Origin: Bacteroidia bacterium
Lineage (GTDB): Bacteria; Bacteroidota; Bacteroidia; B-17B0; Aurantibacillaceae
Assembly (NCBI GenBank): GCA_018000995.1
Contig: JAGNIU010000005.1
Span: 82,314 to 146,313 of the forward strand
DNA: 64,000 bases
Direction of reading: 5' to 3'
The position numbers were made by a program, and so were the translations under genes. The first letter of the stretch is position 1, and every line of letters begins with the position of its first letter. The notes below the pieces were generated by a model. That model searched no databases. It was not told the DNA's origin and worked only from the letters and a program-made list of their open reading frames with translations. Below, piece after piece: positions 34,977 through 42,216 of this stretch.

Positions 34977-36608
34977 ATGCCAAAAGGAATTTACAAAGTA
35001 CCTGTTCCAATTAACGAACCGGTAAAACAATACGCATCAGGAAGTGCTGAGCGTAAAGAATTACAAGCGATGCTAAAAACTCTACGCAGCAAACAGCTTG
35101 ACATCCCAATGTATATTGGAAGTAAAGAAGTAAGAAGCAACAATAAAATCCGTCTTGCACCTCCTCACGATCATAAACACACTTTAGGATATTTCCACAA
35201 GAGTGATAAAAAACATATTGAACTAGCTATTACTGCTGCATTAGCTGCAAAAGAAGATTGGGCTAATTTAGCTTGGGAACACCGCGCTGCTATCTTCTTA
35301 AAAGCTGCCGATTTAATTGCCGGACCATACCGCGCTAAATTAAACGCTGCAACCATGCTTGGACAAAGTAAAAATGCGTTTCAAGCGGAAATTGATAGTG
35401 CTTGCGAAATCATTGACTTCTTACGCTTCAACGTAAGTTATATGCAAGAAATTTATGCGGATCAACCCATTTCATCACCAGGTGTTTGGAATCGTTTAGA
35501 ATGGCGTCCGCTTGAAGGATTTGTTTACGCATTAACACCTTTCAACTTTACAGCCATTGCAGGTAATTTACCTACAAGTTGTGCCATGATGGGTAACGTT
35601 GTTGTTTGGAAACCAAGTAACACACAAGTGTACAGTGCAAATGTGTTAATGGAGATTTTTAAAGCAGCAGGCGTTCCGGATGGCGTAATAAATTTAATTT
35701 ACCCAAGTGGTCCTGATGCAGCTGATGTGATTTTCAATCACCGTGATTTTGCAGGAATTCACTTTACTGGAAGTACAGAAGTATTCCAAAATATTTGGCA
35801 AACTATTGGTAACAACATTCACAAATACAAATCGTATCCGAAAATTGTTGGAGAAACAGGTGGAAAAGATTTTATCATGGCGCATAAATCAGCCGATGCT
35901 AAAGTTGTAGCGACTGCAATTTCTCGTGGGGCATTTGAGTACCAAGGACAAAAATGTTCAGCGGCATCACGTGCTTACATTCCAAGTAATTTATGGGAAG
36001 ACGTAAAAAAATATTTAATCGCTGATTTGAAATCCATGAAAATGGGTCCGACAGAAGATTTCACTAATTTTATTAACGCAGTAATTGACGAAAAGAGTTT
36101 TGATAAATTATCGAAATACATTTCAGCTGCGAAAAAAGATAAATCGGTTGAAATAGTTGCTGGTGGAAAATGTGATAAGACAAAAGGTTATTTCATTCAA
36201 CCAACTATTTTAAAAGCAAGCAATCCTAAATACGTTACCATGTGCGAAGAATTATTCGGACCGGTATTAACGATTTATGTTTATAAAGAAAATAGATTTA
36301 AAGAAACTTTAGAGTTAGTTGACAAAACATCAAACTATGCATTAACAGGCGCTATTATAGCACAAGACCGTTACGCGATTGAGGTGGCAACAAAAAAATT
36401 ACAACATAGCGCAGGTAACTTCTATATTAACGATAAATGTACAGGTGCAGTTGTTGGTCAGCAACCATTTGGCGGTGCCCGTGGAAGCGGAACTAATGAC
36501 AAAGCAGGTGCTAAAGTGAATTTACTACGTTGGGTGAGTCCACGTACTATAAAAGAAACTTTTGTTCCCGCAACGGATTATAAGTATCCGTTTTTACAAG
36601 CGGATTAG
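34977..36608 (+). CDS. pruA: 1-pyrroline-5-carboxylate / L-glutamate gamma-semialdehyde dehydrogenase
   Basis: PruA oxidises glutamate semialdehyde to glutamate in proline degradation, using NAD+. The 543 residues are the length of the monofunctional enzyme. The aldehyde dehydrogenase core motifs are visible: LTPFNFTAIAGNLPTSCAMMGN near 180, VVWKPS, IHFTGSTEVFQN near 263 (NAD site), VGETGGKDFIMAHKSA near 289-304 with the general-base glutamate, YQGQKCSAASRAYIP with the catalytic cysteine near 327, and EELFGPVLTIYVY near 423. It lies 20 bases downstream of parB without clear functional link and is followed by a strong terminator. Confidence 0.94.
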   Translation: MPKGIYKVPVPINEPVKQYASGSAERKELQAMLKTLRSKQLDIPMYIGSKEVRSNNKIRLAPPHDHKHTLGYFHKSDKKHIELAITAALAAKEDWANLAWEHRAAIFLKAADLIAGPYRAKLNAATMLGQSKNAFQAEIDSACEIIDFLRFNVSYMQEIYADQPISSPGVWNRLEWRPLEGFVYALTPFNFTAIAGNLPTSCAMMGNVVVWKPSNTQVYSANVLMEIFKAAGVPDGVINLIYPSGPDAADVIFNHRDFAGIHFTGSTEVFQNIWQTIGNNIHKYKSYPKIVGETGGKDFIMAHKSADAKVVATAISRGAFEYQGQKCSAASRAYIPSNLWEDVKKYLIADLKSMKMGPTEDFTNFINAVIDEKSFDKLSKYISAAKKDKSVEIVAGGKCDKTKGYFIQPTILKASNPKYVTMCEELFGPVLTIYVYKENRFKETLELVDKTSNYALTGAIIAQDRYAIEVATKKLQHSAGNFYINDKCTGAVVGQQPFGGARGSGTNDKAGAKVNLLRWVSPRTIKETFVPATDYKYPFLQAD

Positions 36609-36622
36609 TGAAAGAATCACAA

Positions 36623-36649
36623 AAAAGCCTCTCTGTTTGAGAGGCTTTT
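36623..36649 (+). terminator. intrinsic terminator after pruA
   Basis: AAAGCCTCTC and GAGAGGCTTT form a 10-bp stem with a TGTTT loop, followed by T residues. Confidence 0.88.
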
Positions 36650-36683
36650 CCTCCTAGCGGCGGACAGGTATTTTTCGTACCTT
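36650..36683. repeat. short GC-rich spacer element
   Basis: CCTCCTAGCGGCGGACAGGTA follows the pruA terminator in two parts (CTCCTAGCGG and CGGACAGGTA). It ends in a small hairpin (AGGTA and TACCT around TTTTTCG). The sequence is far richer in GC than its surroundings. Confidence 0.45.
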
Positions 36684-36705
36684 TAAACAACCAATTTCGC
36701 TAAGT

Positions 36706-37623
36706 GTGAAAGCAAATTTTAGAGCATTTATTTTAATTACAGTCTTTGCTTTTGCTTGCTTATTTTCAAACGCACAAACTTTATCGGCATTTAAAGTTGG
36801 AAACAAATGGGGCTTTAAAAAAGGAGAAGCTGTTGTTATAGAACCACAATACGATTCCGTTTTTGGCTTCGATCAAACCAATCAAATTTGTTTAGTGGGA
36901 AATGAAGATGCTGCAAAACGTAGCATCAACTCATTAACCAAACAAGTACGACGCGAATACACCTTTAATTACATCAACACTAAAAATCAGAAACTATATT
37001 TTAAAGCGCCAATGGCTTTAGATTCGAGTTGTGTGGTGAATGTAAATAAACAAACAGGTTCTTTGTATTTAAATAATAGTCAGATTTTCGTTGCAGCCAT
37101 AAACGGCAAAAAAATACTCACCACAAAAAAGGGAGTTCAAATTTCTACTGGCACCTACGACAATATTAATTTCACTAAAGTTCCCGGGTTTTATGCATTC
37201 GAAATTGGTTCGTTATGGGGATTAATGGATGAGGCCTCAAAACAAATTATAGCTCCTACCTACTCCAAAATAAGTTTTAATGTTTATGATTCTGTTATTT
37301 ATTGTTGCACTGCAGGCAGTAAATTTAATGGCAACGATGATATTTATAATTATAAAGGTGAGAAAACACATACCAGTTCAAAACACATACAATGCGCGGG
37401 AAAAAATTACGCTGTTTACCGCTTATTTGAATCGGAAAATGAATTTGTGATTTTTGACTTGAAAGAAAAAAAAGAAAAGCACGTTAAAGCAGAATACATT
37501 TACTATTTAAAAAACGATACCGTAGCTTTGTTGGATGACGATTGGTTTTTGTATGATTTAAAAAACGATAAACGCACACCATTAGATAAAAAAATAATTA
37601 AATACCTGAAACTCGATGAGTAA
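36706..37623 (+). CDS. secreted WG-repeat protein
   Basis: This is an exported protein of 305 residues with unknown role. A signal peptide (MKANFRAFILITVFAFACLF, then SNAQ) starts from a GTG. WG (KWG) repeats are visible as FKVGNKWGFKKGEAVVIEPQ near residue 28 and GSLWGLMDEASKQIIAPTYS near 168, and VIEPQYDSV shows the usual 'I.P.YD' end of such units. Repeat units of this type fold into beta-rich modules and often occur in Bacteroidota surface proteins. Its end overlaps the start of gapA by eight bases, so the two are translationally coupled. Confidence 0.75.
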   Translation: MKANFRAFILITVFAFACLFSNAQTLSAFKVGNKWGFKKGEAVVIEPQYDSVFGFDQTNQICLVGNEDAAKRSINSLTKQVRREYTFNYINTKNQKLYFKAPMALDSSCVVNVNKQTGSLYLNNSQIFVAAINGKKILTTKKGVQISTGTYDNINFTKVPGFYAFEIGSLWGLMDEASKQIIAPTYSKISFNVYDSVIYCCTAGSKFNGNDDIYNYKGEKTHTSSKHIQCAGKNYAVYRLFESENEFVIFDLKEKKEKHVKAEYIYYLKNDTVALLDDDWFLYDLKNDKRTPLDKKIIKYLKLDE

Positions 37624-38614
37624 AATTAAAATTGCCATAAATGGCTTTGGGCGAATTGGTCGCTGCTTTTTTAGAATTGCACACACGCAATCTAATTTTG
37701 AAATTGTAGCTATTAACGATTTAACCGATACAAAAACACTAGCGCATTTATTAAAGTATGATTCGGTACACCGTGGCTTTAAAGGCGAAGTGAGTCACGA
37801 TGAACATCATTTAATTGTAGATGGTAAAAAGATAAGAGTGGTTGCCGAAAAAGATCCTTCTACTTTACCGTGGAAAGAATTGAATGTAGATTATGTTATT
37901 GAGTCAACCGGACATTTTTTAACCACTGAATCGGCTAACAAACATATTAAAGCGGGTGCAAAAAAAGTAATTATCTCTGCTCCTGCCTCTGATGAAACAA
38001 AAACAATTGTATTAGGTTGTAACGATGGTATTTTAAATAAGAGTGATATTATTGTTTCAAACGCATCTTGTACTACTAATTGTGCAGCTCCAATGTTGAA
38101 AGTGTTAGAACAATTTAATATCGAAGAAGCTTATATCAGTACCGTTCACTCTTACACCGGCGACCAACGTTTACACGATGCGCCGCATAAAGATTTACGT
38201 CGCTCACGTGCAGCGGCTATGAGTATTATTCCAACCACAACAGGTGCAGCAAAAGCAATTACAAAAATATTTCCTGAGTTAGCAGGTAAAATTGGTGGTT
38301 GCGGTATGCGCGTTCCTGTTCCTGATGGTTCATTAACGGATATTACTTGTGTGTTAACAAAAATTCCAACTGTAAAAGAAATTAATGATGCTTATAAATT
38401 AGCATCTGAAACACATTTAAAAAATATTTTACAATATACCGAAGACCCGATTGTATCTGTTGATGTGATTGGAAATACTTACAGCGTTGTTTTTGATTCT
38501 GAATTCACGAGTATTGTAGGAAATTTGGTAAAAATTATTGGCTGGTACGATAACGAATGGGGCTATAGCTCGCGTTTAGTGGATTTAATTAATAAAATGG
38601 AATCGTTAAAGTAA
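37616..38614 (+). CDS. gapA: glyceraldehyde-3-phosphate dehydrogenase (type I)
   Basis: GAPDH converts glyceraldehyde 3-phosphate and phosphate to 1,3-bisphosphoglycerate with NAD+. The 332-residue protein has the NAD-binding INGFGRIGRCFFR at the N-terminus and an aspartate at the end of the second strand (AINDLTD), which favours NAD+ over NADP+. The active site is SNASCTTNCAAPMLKVL near residues 147-163, with the partner histidine in STVHSYTGDQ. GAAKAI and the C-terminal SVVFDSEFTSI and WYDNEWGYSSRLVDLI are as expected. It lies between a secreted WG-repeat gene and a glycosyltransferase gene, with overlaps on both sides, which is an odd setting for a glycolytic enzyme. Confidence 0.96.
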   Translation: MSKIKIAINGFGRIGRCFFRIAHTQSNFEIVAINDLTDTKTLAHLLKYDSVHRGFKGEVSHDEHHLIVDGKKIRVVAEKDPSTLPWKELNVDYVIESTGHFLTTESANKHIKAGAKKVIISAPASDETKTIVLGCNDGILNKSDIIVSNASCTTNCAAPMLKVLEQFNIEEAYISTVHSYTGDQRLHDAPHKDLRRSRAAAMSIIPTTTGAAKAITKIFPELAGKIGGCGMRVPVPDGSLTDITCVLTKIPTVKEINDAYKLASETHLKNILQYTEDPIVSVDVIGNTYSVVFDSEFTSIVGNLVKIIGWYDNEWGYSSRLVDLINKMESLK

Positions 38615-39756
38615 TGCTCCAGAAGAAAGTTGCATATGTTACGGTTACCGACCCGCACAACAAACATTCGTGGAGCGGTACTGATCATTACGTTTGGAAA
38701 AGTCTGCAACCTCATTTTTCTCAAATTGATTTATTAGGTCCGGCTGAACCGAAGTTTACGGTTTTCATTTGCAAAATCATTCACGCATTTTCGCTTTTAG
38801 TTGGGAAACGATTTGATTACCGGCATTCCACCATATATGCAAAAGCTTGCGCAAGATTATTTTCAAAAAAGCTTGAAGGAAAAAATTACGATTTAATAAT
38901 TTCTCCAGCCGGCGTTGCTTACATTGGTTATTTAAAAACTAAGACTCCTAAAGTTTTGGTATTAGACAGAACTATTGCGGGCACTATCAACTATCACAAC
39001 ATTTTTAAAAAGCTTTGGAAGTTTTCGGAACAACAAAGTATTAATACCGATAAAGTGGCCATGCACAATTGTGAGTTGATTGTTTTCTCTTCACAATGGG
39101 CCGCTGATACCGCTATTAAAGAATACAAATTACCAAAAGAAAAAACACTCGTTATACCATTTGGTGCTAATATGGACGTGTTGCCATCGGCGGAGTTTGT
39201 ATTTGCAAATCGTAAGCCATCTGCATGCAATTTGTTATTAGTTGGTACATATTGGGAGAACAAAGGTGTTGACATTGCTTTAAATGCCATGAACGAATTG
39301 GTGAAAATGGGATTTGATGCTAAACTAACGGTTTGTGGCTGTACCCCTCCGGAAGAAATCAAGAACGAAAGATTAACCATCATTCCCTTCATAAATAAAA
39401 ACACAGAAGAAGGCCGTAAACAATTAGAAGAGTTATTTTTATCACATACCTTTTTCATCCTACCTACCCGATTTGATTGTACGCCTATAGTATATTGTGA
39501 AGCCAGTGCTTATGCCTTACCAATACTATCGGCTAACACAGGTGGTGTGGCGGGTCATATCACCGAAGGGAAAAATGGTTTTTTAATTGACTTTAATGAT
39601 ACCGGAAAAGCCTACGCTCAAAAAATCAGTGATATCCTCTCTGAAAAAGGTCGTTATGAAACACTAAGCAAAACCACCCGCGAAGAATATGATGCCCGTT
39701 TAAATTGGGCAAGCTGGTCGGAAACCTTTACTGAAAAAGTAATCACTATTAAATAA
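38614..39756 (+). CDS. GT4-type glycosyltransferase
   Basis: This is a predicted GT-B fold glycosyltransferase (GT4/Glycos_transf_1 family) that transfers a sugar from a nucleotide donor; the acceptor is unknown. The 380-residue protein shows the C-terminal domain motifs: VVIPFGANMDVLPS-like VIPFGANMD near 181, LLLVGTYWENKGVDIALNAM near 208-227 (donor-site lysine), and the acidic pair in LPTRFDCTPIVYCEASAYALPILSANTGGV, quoted as FDCTPIVYCEASAYALPIL, near 288-306. This glutamate-containing EAxAxGxP-like motif is a variant with CEASAYALP. The start overlaps the gapA stop by one base. Confidence 0.88.
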   Translation: MLQKKVAYVTVTDPHNKHSWSGTDHYVWKSLQPHFSQIDLLGPAEPKFTVFICKIIHAFSLLVGKRFDYRHSTIYAKACARLFSKKLEGKNYDLIISPAGVAYIGYLKTKTPKVLVLDRTIAGTINYHNIFKKLWKFSEQQSINTDKVAMHNCELIVFSSQWAADTAIKEYKLPKEKTLVIPFGANMDVLPSAEFVFANRKPSACNLLLVGTYWENKGVDIALNAMNELVKMGFDAKLTVCGCTPPEEIKNERLTIIPFINKNTEEGRKQLEELFLSHTFFILPTRFDCTPIVYCEASAYALPILSANTGGVAGHITEGKNGFLIDFNDTGKAYAQKISDILSEKGRYETLSKTTREEYDARLNWASWSETFTEKVITIK

Positions 39757-39767
39757 CTGAATATCAG

Positions 39768-40208
39768 TTATTTATCCCTTTTAGAAGAAAAGAATTTTTT
39801 TATGATTTCAGAGCAGGCTTGCTCTTGAATTCCATTTACAACAATAGTTTTAGGGTGTAACATTGAATTACTAATGGTAGTAAATCCACGTTTTGCATCA
39901 GAAGCACCATAAACCACTTTAGTAATTTGAGCCCAATTAAGAGCACCCGCACACATCGGGCAAGGCTCAAGGGTAACATATAATGTACATTCGTGAAGGT
40001 ATTTCCCTCCCAAAGCATTGGCTCCGGCAGTAATAGCCTGCATTTCGGCATGAGCCGTTACATCGGTTAAACGCTCGGTTAAGTTATGTCCGCGTGCTAT
40101 TACCTTATTATTAGCAACAATTACAGCGCCAACGGGAACTTCATCAGCATCAAAGGCTTTTTGTGCCTCTTTTAATGCCTCGTTCATAAAATAATTATCG
40201 TCGTACAT
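39768..40208 (-). CDS. tadA: nucleoside deaminase, probably tRNA adenosine(34) deaminase TadA
   Basis: TadA converts A34 to inosine in tRNA-Arg(ACG), which widens decoding. The 146-residue zinc enzyme has the catalytic HAEMQAI near 53-59 and the zinc ligands in LEPCPMCAGALNWAQITKVVYGASDAKRG, here as LEPCPMCAGALNW near 80-92 and VVYGASDAKRG near 98. These agree with the TadA pattern. A guanine or cytosine deaminase is a less likely alternative because of similar motifs. It is convergent with the glycosyltransferase gene and divergent from the lipoprotein at 40370. Confidence 0.88.
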   Translation of the reverse strand: MYDDNYFMNEALKEAQKAFDADEVPVGAVIVANNKVIARGHNLTERLTDVTAHAEMQAITAGANALGGKYLHECTLYVTLEPCPMCAGALNWAQITKVVYGASDAKRGFTTISNSMLHPKTIVVNGIQEQACSEIIKKFFSSKRDK

Positions 40209-40335
40209 AATTAAGCATAAAGATAAGGGCTGTTGGACATAAAACTCAGTTATTAATGCCTTAAAATTTATCAGACAAACTTAACAAAATTGAGAATTTA
40301 GTCCTACGTCCTGAAGCCTGTTTCATCTAAAATAT

Positions 40336-40343
40336 TATATTTG
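40336..40343 (+). promoter_or_regulatory. -7 promoter element upstream of the lipoprotein gene
   Basis: TATATTTG matches TAnnTTTG and lies 26 bases before the ATG at 40370. No good -33 TTTG is seen. Confidence 0.5.
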
Positions 40344-40369
40344 TTCAAGTTTTTAAAAAATTAATCGAA

Positions 40370-41233
40370 ATGAAAAAATTAAGCCTTGTTTTACCCCTTA
40401 CTTTGGGTGTTTTATTATTTTCTTGCGGTGGCAATAAAGATGCTGAAGATGCAGGTGAACACGTAGATACTACAGCGTACACCGTACCTGAAGATACTAC
40501 ACCGGTTACAGTTAACGAGGAAATTAAATTTAAATTCGATTTCGCAATCGCAAACATTCCTTCTCCGGTTAATATGATTAATGATATCTCTAGTTGGGGT
40601 GTTGATTATGACAATTCACTTTTAAATGATCCTAAAAAATCAAATAATTATAAAGACGAATTTACTAAGTCGGTTACTTTAGGAATTTACAATATTGACA
40701 TGGCTTATGCTATGGTAAATAACCAAGGACAAGATGTAATGAAATACATGAAAACTGTTTTAGTTCAATCTGACAACTTAGGTTTAAAAGGTGCAGTTGA
40801 CCGCATGGTTGGTAAACGTGCTGAAACAAACTTAGGAAGCAAAGATTCGTTACTAACTATTTTAAGTGACATTTTTGTAAAAAGCGATTCATACTTAAGA
40901 ACTAACGAACGTGTTTATACTGCATCAACTGTTTTTGCAGGAACTTGGATTGAAGGTTTATATTTAACTTGCAAAATTGGCGAGAACACTTCTAACGCCG
41001 ATGCAAAATTAAAAGCCCACAAAGCAGTTTGGGATCAACGTTTTTATTTAAAGAACTTAATTGATTTGTTAGAAGATTACAAAGACAAAAAAGAAGCAGT
41101 TGCTTTAAATGATGAATTCAAAAAAATTCATGCAGAAATTAACGAGATTAAAGACGCGAAAGATATTGACGATGCAAAATTCAAATCTATCAGCGAGAAG
41201 ATTTATAGTTTACGTAACAAAATCACAGGGTAA
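40370..41233 (+). CDS. lipoprotein of unknown function
   Basis: A lipoprotein signal (MKKLSLVLPLTLGVLLFSC) puts the lipidated cysteine near residue 19. An acidic linker (GGNKDAEDAGEHVDTTAYTV, then PEDTTPVTVNEE) follows and then a mostly helical domain of about 230 residues. I recognise no family. Residues 55-70 contain NIPSPVNMINDISSWGVDYD, a Bacteroidota-specific motif by memory. Several helices end in KISEKIYSLRNKITG-like amphipathic stretches. It has its own promoter and terminator, so it is probably monocistronic. The acidic linker hints at surface display, but this is not certain. Confidence 0.75.
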   Translation: MKKLSLVLPLTLGVLLFSCGGNKDAEDAGEHVDTTAYTVPEDTTPVTVNEEIKFKFDFAIANIPSPVNMINDISSWGVDYDNSLLNDPKKSNNYKDEFTKSVTLGIYNIDMAYAMVNNQGQDVMKYMKTVLVQSDNLGLKGAVDRMVGKRAETNLGSKDSLLTILSDIFVKSDSYLRTNERVYTASTVFAGTWIEGLYLTCKIGENTSNADAKLKAHKAVWDQRFYLKNLIDLLEDYKDKKEAVALNDEFKKIHAEINEIKDAKDIDDAKFKSISEKIYSLRNKITG

Positions 41234-41251
41234 TTAATTTGAATAATATTC

Positions 41252-41280
41252 AAAGCCTCACTGAAAAGTGGGGCTTTTTT
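41252..41280 (+). terminator. intrinsic terminator
   Basis: AAAGCCTCACT and AGTGGGGCTTT pair around GAAA with one G-U, followed by six T residues. Confidence 0.85.
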
Positions 41281-41357
41281 GTTTCAATAATCTGTGACAA
41301 AAATCAATCCAAATACCTCAATAATTATCCTACCTTTACCCAATAAATTTTATTACT

Positions 41358-41705
41358 ATGTCAGCTGAACTTCCTCCATGTCCGAAATGTAAATGTGAAT
41401 ACACTTATCAAAGTGGTACAACAATTGTTTGTCCGGAATGTTTCCATGAATGGATTCCCGGAAAGGAAGTTGTTGAAGAAGTAGTAGACACCTCGGTTGT
41501 GAAAGATTCTAACGGCAACGTTTTAACTGAAGGCGATACTGTAATTATAATTAAAGATTTACCTGTAAAAGGTTCTACTAAATCTGTAAAAGCCGGCACT
41601 AAAGTGAAAAACATCAAACTAGTTGATGGCGATCATAACATCAGCGCGAAAGTAGATGAATTTGGTGCAATGGGATTGAAGTCGGAGTTTGTAAGAAAGG
41701 CTTAA
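41358..41705 (+). CDS. PhnA-like zinc-ribbon protein (YjdM family)
   Basis: This is a small cytosolic protein of the PhnA/YjdM family. Despite the old name 'alkylphosphonate utilization protein', its function is not established. The 115-residue protein has an N-terminal zinc ribbon with two CxxC pairs (PCPKCKCEYTYQSGTTIVCP, then ECFHEW), and a C-terminal PhnA domain: VVKDSNGNVLTEGDTVIIIKDLPVKGSTKSVKAGTKVKNIKLV, shown in pieces as VVKDSNGNVLTEGDTV and LPVKGSTKSVKAGTKVKNI. The length matches the family. It stands alone, followed by a palindromic repeat. Confidence 0.9.
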   Translation: MSAELPPCPKCKCEYTYQSGTTIVCPECFHEWIPGKEVVEEVVDTSVVKDSNGNVLTEGDTVIIIKDLPVKGSTKSVKAGTKVKNIKLVDGDHNISAKVDEFGAMGLKSEFVRKA

Positions 41706-41757
41706 CGGTCACTTCGACTCCGCTCAGTGTCCGGTGTCTGAGCGTAGCCGAAGACAC
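41706..41757. repeat. REP-like palindrome (GAGCGTAG family, copy 2)
   Basis: An imperfect palindrome of about 52 bases, CACTTCGACTCCGCTCAGTG facing GTCTGAGCGTAGCCGAAGAC, fills the gap between two convergent genes. A shorter relative occurs at 3041-3064. It may act as a two-way terminator. Confidence 0.7.
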
Positions 41758-41758
41758 T

Positions 41759-42157
41759 TTACTTACAATCGCACTTCACATTCTTGTCTTGAATATTTAT
41801 ATCTAAAATCTTAGATACAGAGTCACAATCATTAATTACAAAATCGAATTTGTATTTAGACCAGAATTCCTTTTTTGGTTGGATAAAATAAGTTCCGCAA
41901 GGGTCAGCATGAACCTGGGTCAAATCGTAATTCACTTCAAAGTTGCGCATTTCAATTTTCAGAAGTTGTTCGTTGTACACTAAACATTTCAATTTGCATT
42001 GAGCTTTTTCGCTGAATTCAAATGGTTGGAAAACTAATTCCTGCATTTTCATTTCGTTGGTGGTAACACAACTTCTGTTTCCTACCATTGCATAAACAAT
42101 GAGGCAACCCATTCCAAAACCAATACCGTAAAATTTTAATCGCTGTAAGAATTTCAT
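41759..42157 (-). CDS. small membrane-anchored protein of unknown function
   Basis: I do not recognise this 132-residue protein. The N-terminus has one membrane helix (FYGIGFGMGCLIVYAMVG at about residues 9-26) preceded by basic residues, so it is likely anchored with the rest in the periplasm. The soluble part contains six cysteines (CVTT; CKLKCLVY; DPCGTYF; NDCDSV; CDCK), which suggests disulfides. It is divergent from the SpoIIE gene, and their start codons are only about 60 bases apart. Confidence 0.6.
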   Translation of the reverse strand: MKFLQRLKFYGIGFGMGCLIVYAMVGNRSCVTTNEMKMQELVFQPFEFSEKAQCKLKCLVYNEQLLKIEMRNFEVNYDLTQVHADPCGTYFIQPKKEFWSKYKFDFVINDCDSVSKILDINIQDKNVKCDCK

Positions 42158-42203
42158 TTTGTATTAAAGTCTAAAAATACGAATAGGTTTAATAAAATTT
42201 GAA

Positions 42204-42211
42204 TATATTTG
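42204..42211 (+). promoter_or_regulatory. -7 promoter element that sets the start of the TPR-SpoIIE gene
   Basis: TATATTTG matches TAnnTTTG and ends five bases before ATG at 42217. The earlier TTG at 42199 lies upstream of this element, so it cannot be the start if the element is used. Confidence 0.5.
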
Positions 42212-42216
42212 GTTTT

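Noticed and set aside
38994..39458. 154-codon antisense frame over the GT4 gene
   Set aside because: The GT4 frame has conserved motifs over the same bases; the antisense protein has none.
39768..40208. Cytosine or guanine deaminase instead of TadA
   Set aside because: The HAEMQAI and PCPMCAGALNW context and the VVYGASDAKRG segment fit TadA best, though the alternative is noted in the feature.
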